NCBI RefSeq assembly: GCF_014897705.1
Contig: NZ_JABUXV010000011.1
Location: 62,001 to 126,000, forward strand
Source: Brachybacterium sp. FME24
GTDB taxonomy: Bacteria > Actinomycetota > Actinomycetes > Actinomycetales > Dermabacteraceae
DNA length: 64,000 nucleotides
Direction of reading: 5' to 3'
Shown here: piece after piece, positions 35,318-44,168 of the stretch
How positions within the stretch are numbered: the stretch's first letter is position 1
How the letters are laid out: each line of letters begins with the position of its first letter
Translations under genes and position numbers: made by a program
Notes under the pieces: model-generated
The model's database searches: none
Seen by the model: the letters and a program-made list of their open reading frames with translations, nothing else
What the model was told of the DNA's origin: nothing

Positions 35318-36370
35318 TCAGTTGTCGTCGTGAGGGAAGATCGTTGCGGGGAAGGGCTTCTTCAGAGACGGAGTGTTCCGGTCGTAGGCCTTCGTGAAGG
35401 GGTCGGGCTCGAACTCCGGGGCGACGTCGCGAGTGCGGTCCCCTCCTGCCGGCTCCGCATCACCCACGGGGAACAGCTGCTCAGCACGTCGCTGCGACTC
35501 CCCCTCCAGCACGGCGTCTCGGAGCAGGCCCGCCGCCTTGTCCTCGTCGCCCTGAGCCAGATTGTGAGCGAACCAGCGGTACTTGCGGGCCACCTCCACG
35601 GCGTCACCGTCCAGCACCACCCGCCCTCGCTCCATCCAGATGGCGCGCGAGCACATGTTCTCGATGGTCTGCGCTGCATGGTTCACCAGGAAGACAGTGC
35701 CCGCGTTCTCCAGCAGCTTGTCCATCGCGTTCTTGGACCGCTCGGCGAACGTCGCATCTCCGGTGGCCAGCGCCTCGTCGATCATCAGGATCGACGGGTC
35801 CGCCGCCAGGGAGATCGCGAACTTCAGGCGCGATCCCATGCCGGACGAATAGGTCTTCATGGGGAGATCGATCGCCTCTCCCAGCGCGGAGAGTTCCACG
35901 ACCTGCTCGAAGATCTCCTCCGCTCGCGCCGGGGTGAGCCCCATGGCCAGCGCACCGAGCTTGACGTTCTGCGCGCCGGTGAGCTCGGGGATGAGTGCCG
36001 CGCTGACTCCCAGCAGGACCGGACGATCGGAGGTCAGCACGGTGCCGGTGCTCGGCGCCTCGAGCCCGGCGAGCGCGCGCAGCAAGGTGGACTTCCCCGA
36101 CCCGTTGCGCCCGATGATCCCCACGAACTCCCCGGAACGGGCCGTGAAGGACACGCCTCGGAGAGCTGCCACGTTCACCATCTGCTTGCGCGTGAACTTC
36201 CCGAGCAGACCGGTCCGTGGGGTCCTGTCGGTCCGCAGAGCCCGGTACCGCATCCGGACGTTGTGCGCGACGACCGTCACCGGAGAAGACTCCGGCGCGT
36301 GCCAGCGTTCATCCGCCGGGCTCTCGCCGTTGGTCCCGTCGCCCTGCGTCACGTCACTGCTCGTTGCCAT
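35318..36370 (-). CDS. Polysaccharide/teichoic acid ABC exporter ATPase (TagH/Wzt type)
   Basis: 350 residues. Walker A GRNGSGKST at 87-95, the short family signature YSSGMGSRLKFAISLA and Walker B ILMIDEAL typical of TagH/Wzt/KpsT exporters. The C-terminus is only about 100 residues beyond the ATPase core and lacks a Wzt-type carbohydrate-binding domain. ATG at 36370 preferred; a start at 36382 would add four residues. Start overlaps the permease stop by 17 nt. It drives export of the finished glycan across the membrane. Confidence 0.92.
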   Translation of the reverse strand: MATSSDVTQGDGTNGESPADERWHAPESSPVTVVAHNVRMRYRALRTDRTPRTGLLGKFTRKQMVNVAALRGVSFTARSGEFVGIIGRNGSGKSTLLRALAGLEAPSTGTVLTSDRPVLLGVSAALIPELTGAQNVKLGALAMGLTPARAEEIFEQVVELSALGEAIDLPMKTYSSGMGSRLKFAISLAADPSILMIDEALATGDATFAERSKNAMDKLLENAGTVFLVNHAAQTIENMCSRAIWMERGRVVLDGDAVEVARKYRWFAHNLAQGDEDKAAGLLRDAVLEGESQRRAEQLFPVGDAEPAGGDRTRDVAPEFEPDPFTKAYDRNTPSLKKPFPATIFPHDDN

Positions 36371-37247
36371 ACGTGGCCTCACCTCGCCAGAAGAAGAGGA
36401 ACCCGAACACCGTCAGCCCTACTGACCAGGCGCCGAGGATCAGCCAGTGCTCAGCGGCGGGAACCGTGCCGTCCATGAGCACTGCTCGATACAGGACCAG
36501 CATGTGGTAGATCGGGTTCACGGCGATCAGTGCCGAGGCGATGGGGTTCGTGAGGAAGCGTTCGATCGGGAAGATCACGCCCGATCCGTACATCAGGAAC
36601 CGCCCGACGAAGGACATGAACTGAGTCATGTCCGGGAAGATGAACCCGACCCGCGCCATGACCAGGGAGATCCCGAGGTTCAGGAAGAACTGGAAGACGA
36701 AGATCACCGGCACCAGGAGCCACGTCACCTCGGGCTGCTCATGGTTCGGCACCACCATGATCATCACGACCATGATCGCCACGGTGTACACCATCTGCAG
36801 GGACTCGCGGATCTCTGCGGAGATGGGCAGGGAGGCCCGGGGGAAGGTGAAGGCCCGGATCATCGCCTTCCCGGACACCAGCTGACTGGGCCCCTGGCTG
36901 ATCGCCCGCATGGTGGACCGGAACATCAGCACGCCGATGATGATGAATCCCGGGAAGTTCTCCATCCCGCGGGTGACCTTCAGGATGAGCGCGAAGATCA
37001 CGAAGTACATCGCCGCATCGAGCATCGGCTTCAGGAGCAGCCATGCGCTGCCCAGGCGGTTGCGGCTGTTCTGTGTCGCCACGCGGTGGCGGGCGTCCAT
37101 CCAGATGAAGTGCCGGCGATCCCAGAGCTGGGCGAGGTATTCACCGAGGCGGGGCCGCACACCGACTGGCGTGAGCCCTTGCGCCTGATAACCGCGGGAT
37201 TCGAGGGCGCCGACGATCTGCTGGGGAGTCTTCACGTCAGATGCCAT
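36354..37247 (-). CDS. Polysaccharide/teichoic acid ABC exporter permease (TagG/Wzm type)
   Basis: 297 residues with about six membrane helices and the ABC-2 layout: amphipathic N-terminus (LWDRRHFIWMDARHRVATQNSRNRLG), helix hairpins, and a conserved GVIFPIERF loop. RNRLGSAWLLLKPMLD is the hallmark of TagG/Wzm proteins. Pairs with the ATPase downstream. The N-terminus overlaps the stop of the GT4 gene by 11 nt. Its presence, with no Wzy or Wzx gene seen, places the locus in the ABC-dependent export class. Confidence 0.93.
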   Translation of the reverse strand: MASDVKTPQQIVGALESRGYQAQGLTPVGVRPRLGEYLAQLWDRRHFIWMDARHRVATQNSRNRLGSAWLLLKPMLDAAMYFVIFALILKVTRGMENFPGFIIIGVLMFRSTMRAISQGPSQLVSGKAMIRAFTFPRASLPISAEIRESLQMVYTVAIMVVMIMVVPNHEQPEVTWLLVPVIFVFQFFLNLGISLVMARVGFIFPDMTQFMSFVGRFLMYGSGVIFPIERFLTNPIASALIAVNPIYHMLVLYRAVLMDGTVPAAEHWLILGAWSVGLTVFGFLFFWRGEATYGNEQ

Positions 37248-39261
37248 GGGTATCGCCCTCCTCTGCTCCGCTCGTCACTCGTGAGTACACCACGGCGTAT
37301 CGTCCCACTTGTCCCGGCCAGGAGCGCCGCTGGACCATGGATGAGGCCGAAACCTCACAGGGGTCGGTGCTCGTCGCTCGCTCGCTCGAGGCCACGATGG
37401 CTGCTGCCAGCGCACGCGGATCCTCAGCAGGCACGCACTGTGCGATACCGTCCGACTCCGTCTCTGGGATCACCTCACGCAGTGCCGGGAGGTCCGACAC
37501 GATCAGCGGTCGACGCAGGGCCAGCGCCTCGATCGGCTTCTGCGGGGTGACGGAACGGGTCACCGCCACGTCCTTGCGAGGAACGACCACCACGTCCAAG
37601 GCCTCGACCCAGCGGCGCGCCTGGTCACGCCGGACCCTTCCCGGCAGATGCACCCGGTCGCCGATCCCCAGCTCACCGGCGAGATCGGCGAGGACGGGAC
37701 GCGAGACACCATCGCCGGCGAGGACGACGTGGAGGCGCCGGCGCAGCCCGTCGGGCGTGCGCGGATCCTGCAGAAGGTGCGCGACAGCGCGGAGCAGCAC
37801 GTCGAACCCTTCGTAGTCCACGAGCGCACTGACAGCGCCGACGAGGAAGGCATCGGCCCCGCAGCCCGTGTCGTCGTCCAGCCCGACCATCTCCCGCGCC
37901 CGGGACGTGCTGACGTGGTCCTCGAAGAGGGACTCATCGACCCCGTTGGGGACCAAGGTGATCATGTCGCGATCCACGCCTCGGGAGACGAGCTCGTCCG
38001 CCATCGTCGTCGACAACGTGACGACGGCGCCCGCATCACGGGCCTGCTCGCCCTCCTTGGCCACGATGAGCCGGTGCTTCTCCGAGGCGGTGGCCGCTTC
38101 CCGCCCTTCGTCGCTCGCGTGCGACGCGACCCAGGTCTTCTCCATGAGGCCCCGGACCTCGAACACCCAGGGGATCCCGGTCGCATCGGAGACGGCCTGG
38201 GCGACCAGTGCATTGAGGTAATTGGTCGTCGCGTGGATGACCTGCGGTCGGAACTCCTCGACCAGTTCCAGAGCACGCTCGACCTCCACGTGGAGCCGCT
38301 CCTGCTGGGTCTGCGGCAATCGGGACGGGAGCGTCCGCACATAACGGATGCCGTCCACCACGTCCTCATCGCGTGCCGTCGGAACGCCCACCATGACCGG
38401 ATAACCGGTGCGGGTCAGCGCCACGGATTCGACGCCCTGGTCCCGGAGCGCCGTGAGGATCCGATGACTGCGCAGGGAGTATCCGGACTGGGTGTGCGGG
38501 AGCGAGTTCGTCAGCAGATGCAGCACCCTCACCGGGCCGTCCGCCGAGCGGGATCCATGACCGTGCAGCTGTCGCTGGGAGCTCGTCGGCAGCCGGAATC
38601 CCGGTTGCAGAAGCTGCAGCTCGCTGCGCAGGCGTTGTGAGTAGCGCGTCCTCCCGGCGTCCGCCTCGTCCAGGATGCGCACCGCCTCACCGAGATCCCC
38701 CCGGGACCACGAGGCTCGCGCACGAGTCGTCGCCGAGGCATCGGCAGGGATCAGGTCGAGGCGATCCAGCAGGATCGCCACCTCCCCCGCCACTCTGGAG
38801 GAACGACGACGAGGCTCCGTGTTCAGGCACTCGAGCGTCCTCACCGCAGCGGCATCTCGACCGGCCATGAACGACCCCAGAGCACTGGCAGCAGGCGATA
38901 TCGGCCGGGCCTTCTCGAGGAGACGGCCGAGGCGGACCCGTGCGCCGAAAGGCAGCCGCCGACTCACCTGGATCGCCAGCAGAGCAGGGTCATCGAGGAG
39001 GTGCTGAGACGCCGCCTGCACGAGGACGGAGACGTTCCGAGCACCTGTCGGCACGATGCGCCGCCCAGAGCCGGGGATCGTGTCCGTCCGAGATCCGATA
39101 TTCACGGAGTCGAGGGTACAGGGGACGGTACCCAGAGCCGCCCCGCGCACCTCTCGTTGCCAGGGCGTCGGAATCCCCCCGCGGCCAGCCGATTCCTCGC
39201 TGGAGAGTTCAGCCACGTCATCGCCAGAGCTCGTCGCGCGTCCTCTCGAGCTGCGCGACAT
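37237..39261 (-). CDS. GT4-family glycosyltransferase
   Basis: Up to 674 residues. A helical N-terminal region (about 75-235) precedes a GT4 domain opening VLHLLTNSLPHTQSGYSLRSH near 246, the same opening as in the proteins at 10899 and 29930. Later: VPNGVDESLF, VLAGDGVSRPVL and TPQKPIEALALRRPL, the donor-binding region. The ATG at 39261 overlaps the upstream gene by 44 nt and the first about 50 residues look unstructured; a GTG at 39105 (reading VNIGSRTD) is a plausible alternative start. Neither has a good ribosome binding site. Confidence 0.85.
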   Translation of the reverse strand: MSRSSRGRATSSGDDVAELSSEESAGRGGIPTPWQREVRGAALGTVPCTLDSVNIGSRTDTIPGSGRRIVPTGARNVSVLVQAASQHLLDDPALLAIQVSRRLPFGARVRLGRLLEKARPISPAASALGSFMAGRDAAAVRTLECLNTEPRRRSSRVAGEVAILLDRLDLIPADASATTRARASWSRGDLGEAVRILDEADAGRTRYSQRLRSELQLLQPGFRLPTSSQRQLHGHGSRSADGPVRVLHLLTNSLPHTQSGYSLRSHRILTALRDQGVESVALTRTGYPVMVGVPTARDEDVVDGIRYVRTLPSRLPQTQQERLHVEVERALELVEEFRPQVIHATTNYLNALVAQAVSDATGIPWVFEVRGLMEKTWVASHASDEGREAATASEKHRLIVAKEGEQARDAGAVVTLSTTMADELVSRGVDRDMITLVPNGVDESLFEDHVSTSRAREMVGLDDDTGCGADAFLVGAVSALVDYEGFDVLLRAVAHLLQDPRTPDGLRRRLHVVLAGDGVSRPVLADLAGELGIGDRVHLPGRVRRDQARRWVEALDVVVVPRKDVAVTRSVTPQKPIEALALRRPLIVSDLPALREVIPETESDGIAQCVPAEDPRALAAAIVASSERATSTDPCEVSASSMVQRRSWPGQVGRYAVVYSRVTSGAEEGDTHGI

Positions 39262-40960
39262 GATCGGGCAGGGCGTCTAGGACGTACGCCTTGTTCAGGT
39301 TCGACTCATGCATGGAGTTCCCCTCCCCCGCATGCACGGCCTTCTCGATGTCCGCCATCGCCTCCGGGGTGAACCACCTCTGCCATGCGGTCCGCTCATG
39401 GATCAGCCGTTCCATGGAACCGGGCGACGTCTCCCAGGTCCGCATCCCCTGCACGCGGACGGACGCCTTCGAGTCGGCGGGAGTCGCCTTGAAGTAGGGC
39501 ACTTCCTCCCACGCCGGGATCAGCGCGCGGGACAGCGCCTTCTGCATGACCTTGTCCAATCGCTGCTCGGGCGTCAGATCGATGCCCGCACGGACGAAAA
39601 CGGGGTTCAGCAGGAGGACGAACGAGGCTGAGCTCAGCTGCGCATTGATCCACCGGCGGAACTTCGAGTGCATCTGGAACACGTTGAGCGCCGTGGCGTC
39701 CTCGTGGCCCAGGGAGCGTGCGAACGCCTTCTGGTTCTCGATGAATTGCAGCGTCGAGACTCTGGACTCCTCGGTGTTCACCTTCCCGGCGAACGCCTTG
39801 CCGACCCGGTCCAGCGGGTGCTGGAGCTTCCGTGCCATCTCGAGCATCGCCGGGGTCGCGTAATAGATACCGTGCATGACCTCGCCATTGGCTCCGCCGA
39901 TGGTGAGGCGGGCGCGTGCAGGCGGCCGATTGACCGCGGACTTCAGGTTCGCCGGCGCGAAGTCCCCGTCCCAGAGTCGCAGCGCCTTGGCCAGACGATC
40001 CTCGATCGAGAAGGCCGAGGTCCTCCCCGGGTTGGGATACGTGACCCGGTGGGCCAGCCCGCGCTCCGCGAGCTCGTCCGTCGTGCCGAGCGCCGCCATG
40101 AGCTCATTCGCCACGTCGACCTCGCCCTGGAGGGTCCCGACCGTCTGGATCGACGCCGGCTTGCCGCCGGCCAGCCAGGCAGCTGCCGTGACCCTCGAGT
40201 CCTGGCCGCCGGAGAGATGGACCGTCGGGCTCTGCACGGCGATCTCGCCGATGTTGGAGGTGAGGATCGCCATCGACGCCCCGACGCCGTCGAAGTCCGG
40301 GCTTTTCTCCCGAAAGGAGTAGAACTCCTCATCGGTCGCATAGCGTCGACGAGAAACCTCCCCATGCCTCCCGACGGACACGACCTCGGCCGGCCCGAGC
40401 CGGCGGACGTCGACGATCGATGAATGGTCCTCCGGCCAGAAACCGACCTGCGCGAGCAGATCTGCCCCATAGGTGTCGACCTCGAGGCGCCGCGAGGAGA
40501 ACAGGGAGACCATCCCGATATGGTTCCCGGCGGCGACGAAATCCTCGTTCTGCACGACATAGGCGCGCCCGAAGCCGAAGACGTCGTTCCAGACCTCGAG
40601 CCCGCCATCCCGCCACAGCGAGATGCCGAAGTATCCCGGCTGCACCGTCCGTCGGCCGGAATCCTCCCGAAGGCTGCCCATCGCCCAGGTCTCCCAGCCC
40701 GCGCGCTGGATCTCTTCCGTGTACGAGACCGGAGGCTGGGACAGAGCCAGGTGGCCGTAGGAATCGTCCATCCAGGTCGGTGCGTTCCATGTCCCCTCGA
40801 CGGCCCGGGCGTTGAGCAGCGCCCTGTTCGAGGTCAGCTCGATCGCGGCGTTGGTCGTGTCGTACTCCTCGCCACCGAGACGACGTGCTGCGTCGAAGAT
40901 CCGCGGGAGGAGCTGACGACCCCTCTCCGAGATCGCTGCCACACAGAAGTTGATGTTCAC
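39218..40960 (-). CDS. Asparagine-synthetase-like amidotransferase, paralogue 3; first gene of the operon
   Basis: 580 residues, GTG start at 40960. SGGQDSR at 250-256 is the PP-loop; GGANGEVMHGIYY matches the equivalent site in the paralogue at 26312. N-terminus MNINF, shared with that paralogue, lacks the glutaminase Cys. AGGGA lies about 10 nt upstream of the start. As first gene after the probable promoter (40961-41035), it heads a minus-strand run of ten genes to 22675 with gaps of at most about 75 bp. Likely amidates or otherwise activates a carboxylate during glycan tailoring. Confidence 0.8.
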   Translation of the reverse strand: MNINFCVAAISERGRQLLPRIFDAARRLGGEEYDTTNAAIELTSNRALLNARAVEGTWNAPTWMDDSYGHLALSQPPVSYTEEIQRAGWETWAMGSLREDSGRRTVQPGYFGISLWRDGGLEVWNDVFGFGRAYVVQNEDFVAAGNHIGMVSLFSSRRLEVDTYGADLLAQVGFWPEDHSSIVDVRRLGPAEVVSVGRHGEVSRRRYATDEEFYSFREKSPDFDGVGASMAILTSNIGEIAVQSPTVHLSGGQDSRVTAAAWLAGGKPASIQTVGTLQGEVDVANELMAALGTTDELAERGLAHRVTYPNPGRTSAFSIEDRLAKALRLWDGDFAPANLKSAVNRPPARARLTIGGANGEVMHGIYYATPAMLEMARKLQHPLDRVGKAFAGKVNTEESRVSTLQFIENQKAFARSLGHEDATALNVFQMHSKFRRWINAQLSSASFVLLLNPVFVRAGIDLTPEQRLDKVMQKALSRALIPAWEEVPYFKATPADSKASVRVQGMRTWETSPGSMERLIHERTAWQRWFTPEAMADIEKAVHAGEGNSMHESNLNKAYVLDALPDHVAQLERTRDELWR

Positions 40961-40975
40961 CGCGCTGCGTCCCTA

Positions 40976-40993
40976 CTTCTCCCGAGAGGCCGG
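40976..40993 (-). promoter_or_regulatory. Small hairpin in the leader of the ten-gene operon
   Basis: CTCCCG-AGAGGC-CGGGAG forms a 6-bp stem in the 75-bp gap upstream of the GTG at 40960. The gap must contain the promoter; a TAGCAT element (revcomp of ATGCTA around 41020) could be a -10 box, but no -35 partner is convincing. Confidence 0.3.
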
Positions 40994-41035
40994 GAGATGA
41001 TCGAAAATTTCGCCTGATGCTATCGGGTTCGCGTC

Positions 41036-41878
41036 TCAGTGCTCGATCGCGCCCGCGATCCGCTCCCGCAGCTCGATGAACTCCGGCAGGCGGCGCATCT
41101 CCTCGCCGAGGGAGCGGCCCGCCTGGGCCGACAGGGTGACGTCCTGGTCGAGCACCACACGGCCGGGGCGGGCGCTCATCACCAGCACCCGGTCCCCGAG
41201 GAACACGGCCTCGTCGACGTCGTGGGTGATGAAGAAGACGGTGCGGTGCTGCTTGCGCTGCAGGGCCAGCACGTCGGCCTGCAGCCGTGCCCGGGTGATG
41301 GCGTCCAGCGCGCCGAAGGGCTCGTCCATGAGGATCACGTCGGTCTCATTGGCGAGCACGCGGGCGATCTGGGCGCGCTGCTGCATGCCGCCGGAGAGCT
41401 CGTAGGGCTTGGCATCGCCGAAGTCCGCCAGGCCCACCAGCTCGAGGTACTCCTGCGCCTTCTGGGTGCGTTCCTTCTTCGCGACCTTGCGCATCCGCAT
41501 GCCCAGGGCCACGTTGTCGCGCACCGTGAACCACGGGTAGAGGTTGGGCTGCTGGAACACCACACCGCGCTCCGCGCCCGGGCCGCTGATCGTCGCGCCG
41601 CGGTAACGGGCGGCGCCGCCGGTGGGATCGAGGAAGCCCGCGATGATCTTCAACAGGGTGGTCTTCCCGCAGCCCGAGGGGCCCACCACGCACACGAACT
41701 GTCCTTCGGGGATCTCCAGGTCGGTCTCGGCGAGCGCGTGGACCACGTCGCCGGAGTCGGTGATGTAGCGCTGGGAGACGCCTTCGAGGGTGACCACGGA
41801 CCCCGTCTCAGCAGAGTCAGCAGAGTCAACAGGGTCAGCACTGTCAGGACGGTCGGTGTGGTTGGCACGCTCGGTCAC
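41036..41878 (-). CDS. tauB: Taurine/sulfonate-type ABC importer ATPase
   Basis: 280 residues. Walker A GPSGCGKTT at 66-74, Q-loop QQPNLYPW, signature LSGGMQQRAQIAR and Walker B ILMDEPFGALD, all as in the TauB/SsuB/NrtD group. The first 27 residues are an Asp/Ser/Ala-rich tail encoded by a 9-bp DNA repeat. The GTG start overlaps the binding-protein stop (GTGA). Energises uptake together with the permease and binding protein upstream. A taurine-type assignment rests on the binding protein. Confidence 0.88.
   Translation of the reverse strand: MTERANHTDRPDSADPVDSADSAETGSVVTLEGVSQRYITDSGDVVHALAETDLEIPEGQFVCVVGPSGCGKTTLLKIIAGFLDPTGGAARYRGATISGPGAERGVVFQQPNLYPWFTVRDNVALGMRMRKVAKKERTQKAQEYLELVGLADFGDAKPYELSGGMQQRAQIARVLANETDVILMDEPFGALDAITRARLQADVLALQRKQHRTVFFITHDVDEAVFLGDRVLVMSARPGRVVLDQDVTLSAQAGRSLGEEMRRLPEFIELRERIAGAIEH
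41808..41843 (-). repeat. Imperfect 9-bp tandem repeat in the tauB start region
   Basis: Four units of the type TCAGCAGAG (41808-41816, 41817-41825 identical; then TCAACAGGG and TCAGCACTG). In frame with the gene, encoding Asp/Ser/Ala-rich residues of the N-terminal tail. Slippage would change tail length without disturbing the frame. Confidence 0.65.
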
Positions 41879-42957
41879 TGCGCGGCCTCCTGGATCGCGT
41901 CGGCGTAGGGCATCTCCTGGTACACGTCCCCCTCGGCGAGCGCCTCGATCTCGCGCTGTTCGAGCAGGAACTCGGCGGTGCCGCTGAAGGCCGTCGCGAG
42001 GCCGTCGCCGCCGAAGTACTCCGGGCCCGCCTGCTCCTCCAGGGTCGGGTAGAGGTAGCCGACCAGCAGCTTCTCCGCTTCTTCCGGGGTGATGCCGAGC
42101 TGCACGCTGATCGAGACGGCGGCGAGCTCGGGCTCCTCGTTCAGCAATCGGGTGCCCTCGGCCTGCACAAGGGTCCACATCGCCATGAACTCAGGGTTCT
42201 GCTCGATGAAATCGCTGGTGCCGGCGATCAGGTCGAAGGTGGGGGCGCCCAGGCCCGCGCTGTCCTCGCTGGACAGGATCGGATGCCCGGATTCCACCAG
42301 CTGGGTCAGGGTGGGCTCCCACACCCAGGCGGCGTCGATCTCGTCGCGCTGCCAGGCGGCGAGGATCGCGTCGGTGGCGAGGTTGATGACCCGGACGTCT
42401 CCGGACAGCCCGCCCTCGTTGAGCGCCGTCAGCAGCGAGTAGTGCGCGGTGGAGCCGAAGGGCACGGCGATGGTCTTGCCCGCCAGATCGGCGAGCTCCT
42501 CGACGGCGGGGTCCTTGACGATGAGGGACTCGGCATCGCCGATCACGTCGCTGATCCAGATCGCCTTGATGTCCTTGGACAGCGGCGGGGAGGCCGCCTT
42601 CACCGCGGGGCTCGAGCCCACCTGGGAGATGTCCAAGGATTCGGAGCCGAAGGCCTGGATCGCGTCGCCGCCGGAGTTCATCTTGATCCAGGAGATGTCC
42701 GCCTCCGGCATGCAGGCCTCGAGCAGCTCGAGGTCCTTGACCACCAGATCCCCGTTCGGGATCGCCTGCCAGCCGATACGGGCGGAGGCGGTGATGCTGG
42801 GGTCCGGGTCGACGGGGCAGGCGGTCTCGCCCTCGAAGTTGTCGGGGTGGTTGGTGCGGCCGGATTGCACGCAGCCGCTCAGCGCCAGCGCGAGGCCCAG
42901 CGTCGCGGCGACGAGCCGCAGCGGCGTGCGTCGGCGCCCGGTCGGGGAGGGGGTCAT
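41875..42957 (-). CDS. tauA: Taurine-type ABC importer binding lipoprotein
   Basis: 360 residues. Signal sequence with a lipobox LSGC near residue 27-30, so anchored to the outer face of the membrane. Internal motifs match TauA: GSSPAVKAAS, KTIAVPFGSTAHYSLLTAL, INLATDAILAAWQRDEIDAAWVWEPTL. ATG at 42957 preceded by GGAAAGG. Overlaps the permease stop region closely and the ATPase start by 4 nt, giving the order permease, binding protein, ATPase. Ligand probably taurine or another small sulfonate; alternatives in the family include nitrate or pyrimidine precursors. Confidence 0.85.
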   Translation of the reverse strand: MTPSPTGRRRTPLRLVAATLGLALALSGCVQSGRTNHPDNFEGETACPVDPDPSITASARIGWQAIPNGDLVVKDLELLEACMPEADISWIKMNSGGDAIQAFGSESLDISQVGSSPAVKAASPPLSKDIKAIWISDVIGDAESLIVKDPAVEELADLAGKTIAVPFGSTAHYSLLTALNEGGLSGDVRVINLATDAILAAWQRDEIDAAWVWEPTLTQLVESGHPILSSEDSAGLGAPTFDLIAGTSDFIEQNPEFMAMWTLVQAEGTRLLNEEPELAAVSISVQLGITPEEAEKLLVGYLYPTLEEQAGPEYFGGDGLATAFSGTAEFLLEQREIEALAEGDVYQEMPYADAIQEAAQ

Positions 42958-42962
42958 GGCGC

Positions 42963-43883
42963 TCAGACCTTTCCGTGCCAGGGCACCAGGCGGTTGCCCA
43001 CCCACCGGATGCAGCCGTCCAGGGCGACCGCCACGAGCCCGATCACGATGATGCACGCGATCGTCAGAGGCGTCTTGAGCTGCGTGCCGGAGATGTAGGC
43101 GAGGCCGCCGATGCCGGGGATGCCGTTGTTGAGCTCCGCGGCGACCACCGTGGTCCAGGCGAAGCCGATGGCCAGGCGCACCCCGGAGAGGATCGAGGCG
43201 GTCGCGGCCGGCAGCACCACGAAACGGGCGATCTGCGGGGACCCGGCGCCCATGCTGCGGGCGGCGGAGACGTAGTCCTCCCGCACCCCGCGCACGCCGT
43301 CGATGGTGGCGATGACGATCGGGGGGAACGCCGCGAGGAACAGCAGCAGGAACTTCGAGAGGTCACCGATGCCCACCCACACGATGATCAGGCCGATGTA
43401 GCCCAGCGGGGGCAGGGCGCGCAGGAAATTCAGGTACGGCGCCAGCGCCGTGTTCGCCGGTTCCCACATGCTCATCAGAGCGCCGAGGCCGACCCCGGCG
43501 ATCGCGGCCAGGGACACACCCACGCCGATCCGCTGCAGGGAGGCCAGCAGGTGCTCCCACAGGTAGTAGTTCTGGACCCCGCACACCGAGCGCCCGCTCG
43601 ACTCGTCCACCACCAAGCAGCGGTTCGCATCGATGAAGGCGCCGAGCACTGCCTGCGGGCTGGGCAGGTACAGCGGGTCCACGAGCTTGATCGCGGTGAT
43701 CAGCCACCACAGCGCGAGGATGACCACCAGCACGCCGGCCTGCAGCAGGCGGTTGCGTCGCAGGCGGCGGGACCTGCCTCGGCGGGCGGCCTTCGCCACC
43801 CGCCGGGAATGTGCGCTGTCGCCGTCCGGATCGGTGCCGGAGGGCGCCGGGGCGGTCGGTGTCGCACTCGCTGCGTCGCTCAT
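42963..43883 (-). CDS. tauC: Taurine/sulfonate-type ABC importer permease
   Basis: 306 residues. Basic cytoplasmic tail, then about six helices. The cytoplasmic coupling loop EDYVSAARSMGAGSPQIARFVVLPAA contains the EAA-like motif of this importer class, and WTTVVAAELNNGIPGIGGL is a family hallmark. ATG at 43883 is preferred, with an in-frame ATG at 43901 as alternative. First gene of the minus-strand tau-like operon and divergent from the GltS-like gene; the 285-bp gap between them should hold both promoters. Confidence 0.88.
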   Translation of the reverse strand: MSDAASATPTAPAPSGTDPDGDSAHSRRVAKAARRGRSRRLRRNRLLQAGVLVVILALWWLITAIKLVDPLYLPSPQAVLGAFIDANRCLVVDESSGRSVCGVQNYYLWEHLLASLQRIGVGVSLAAIAGVGLGALMSMWEPANTALAPYLNFLRALPPLGYIGLIIVWVGIGDLSKFLLLFLAAFPPIVIATIDGVRGVREDYVSAARSMGAGSPQIARFVVLPAATASILSGVRLAIGFAWTTVVAAELNNGIPGIGGLAYISGTQLKTPLTIACIIVIGLVAVALDGCIRWVGNRLVPWHGKV

Positions 43884-44168
43884 GAGCCGCGTCCGCTCCA
43901 TCCCGTCTCGCCGGTTCGCTGGGAGGACACTACCGCATCGATGCAGGCAGGAGGCATGAGTCTTCGTCATCTCCTCGACAGCCGGCACCGATGTGCGGCC
44001 TGGCCTGGGCGTGTTCCTGATCGTCACCTGACTGTTCACCTCCAGGTCGTGGCACCGGCTCCGGCGAGCACCGCGGAGCGGATAACCTCCCCACCTACGA
44101 CGATCAGCACGCGCTACCCGGTGCGGCACCGCACGGCGTGCCGACGGGGCCGCGGCGAGGAGTTCCCT

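Noticed and set aside
43957..44168. In-frame N-terminal extension of the GltS-like gene from an ATG at 43956, or a leader peptide with His-Arg-Cys
   Set aside because: The AGGAGG is only one base from that ATG and the sequence is not hydrophobic; the GTG at 44169 has a well-spaced AGGAG. A leader peptide role cannot be supported.
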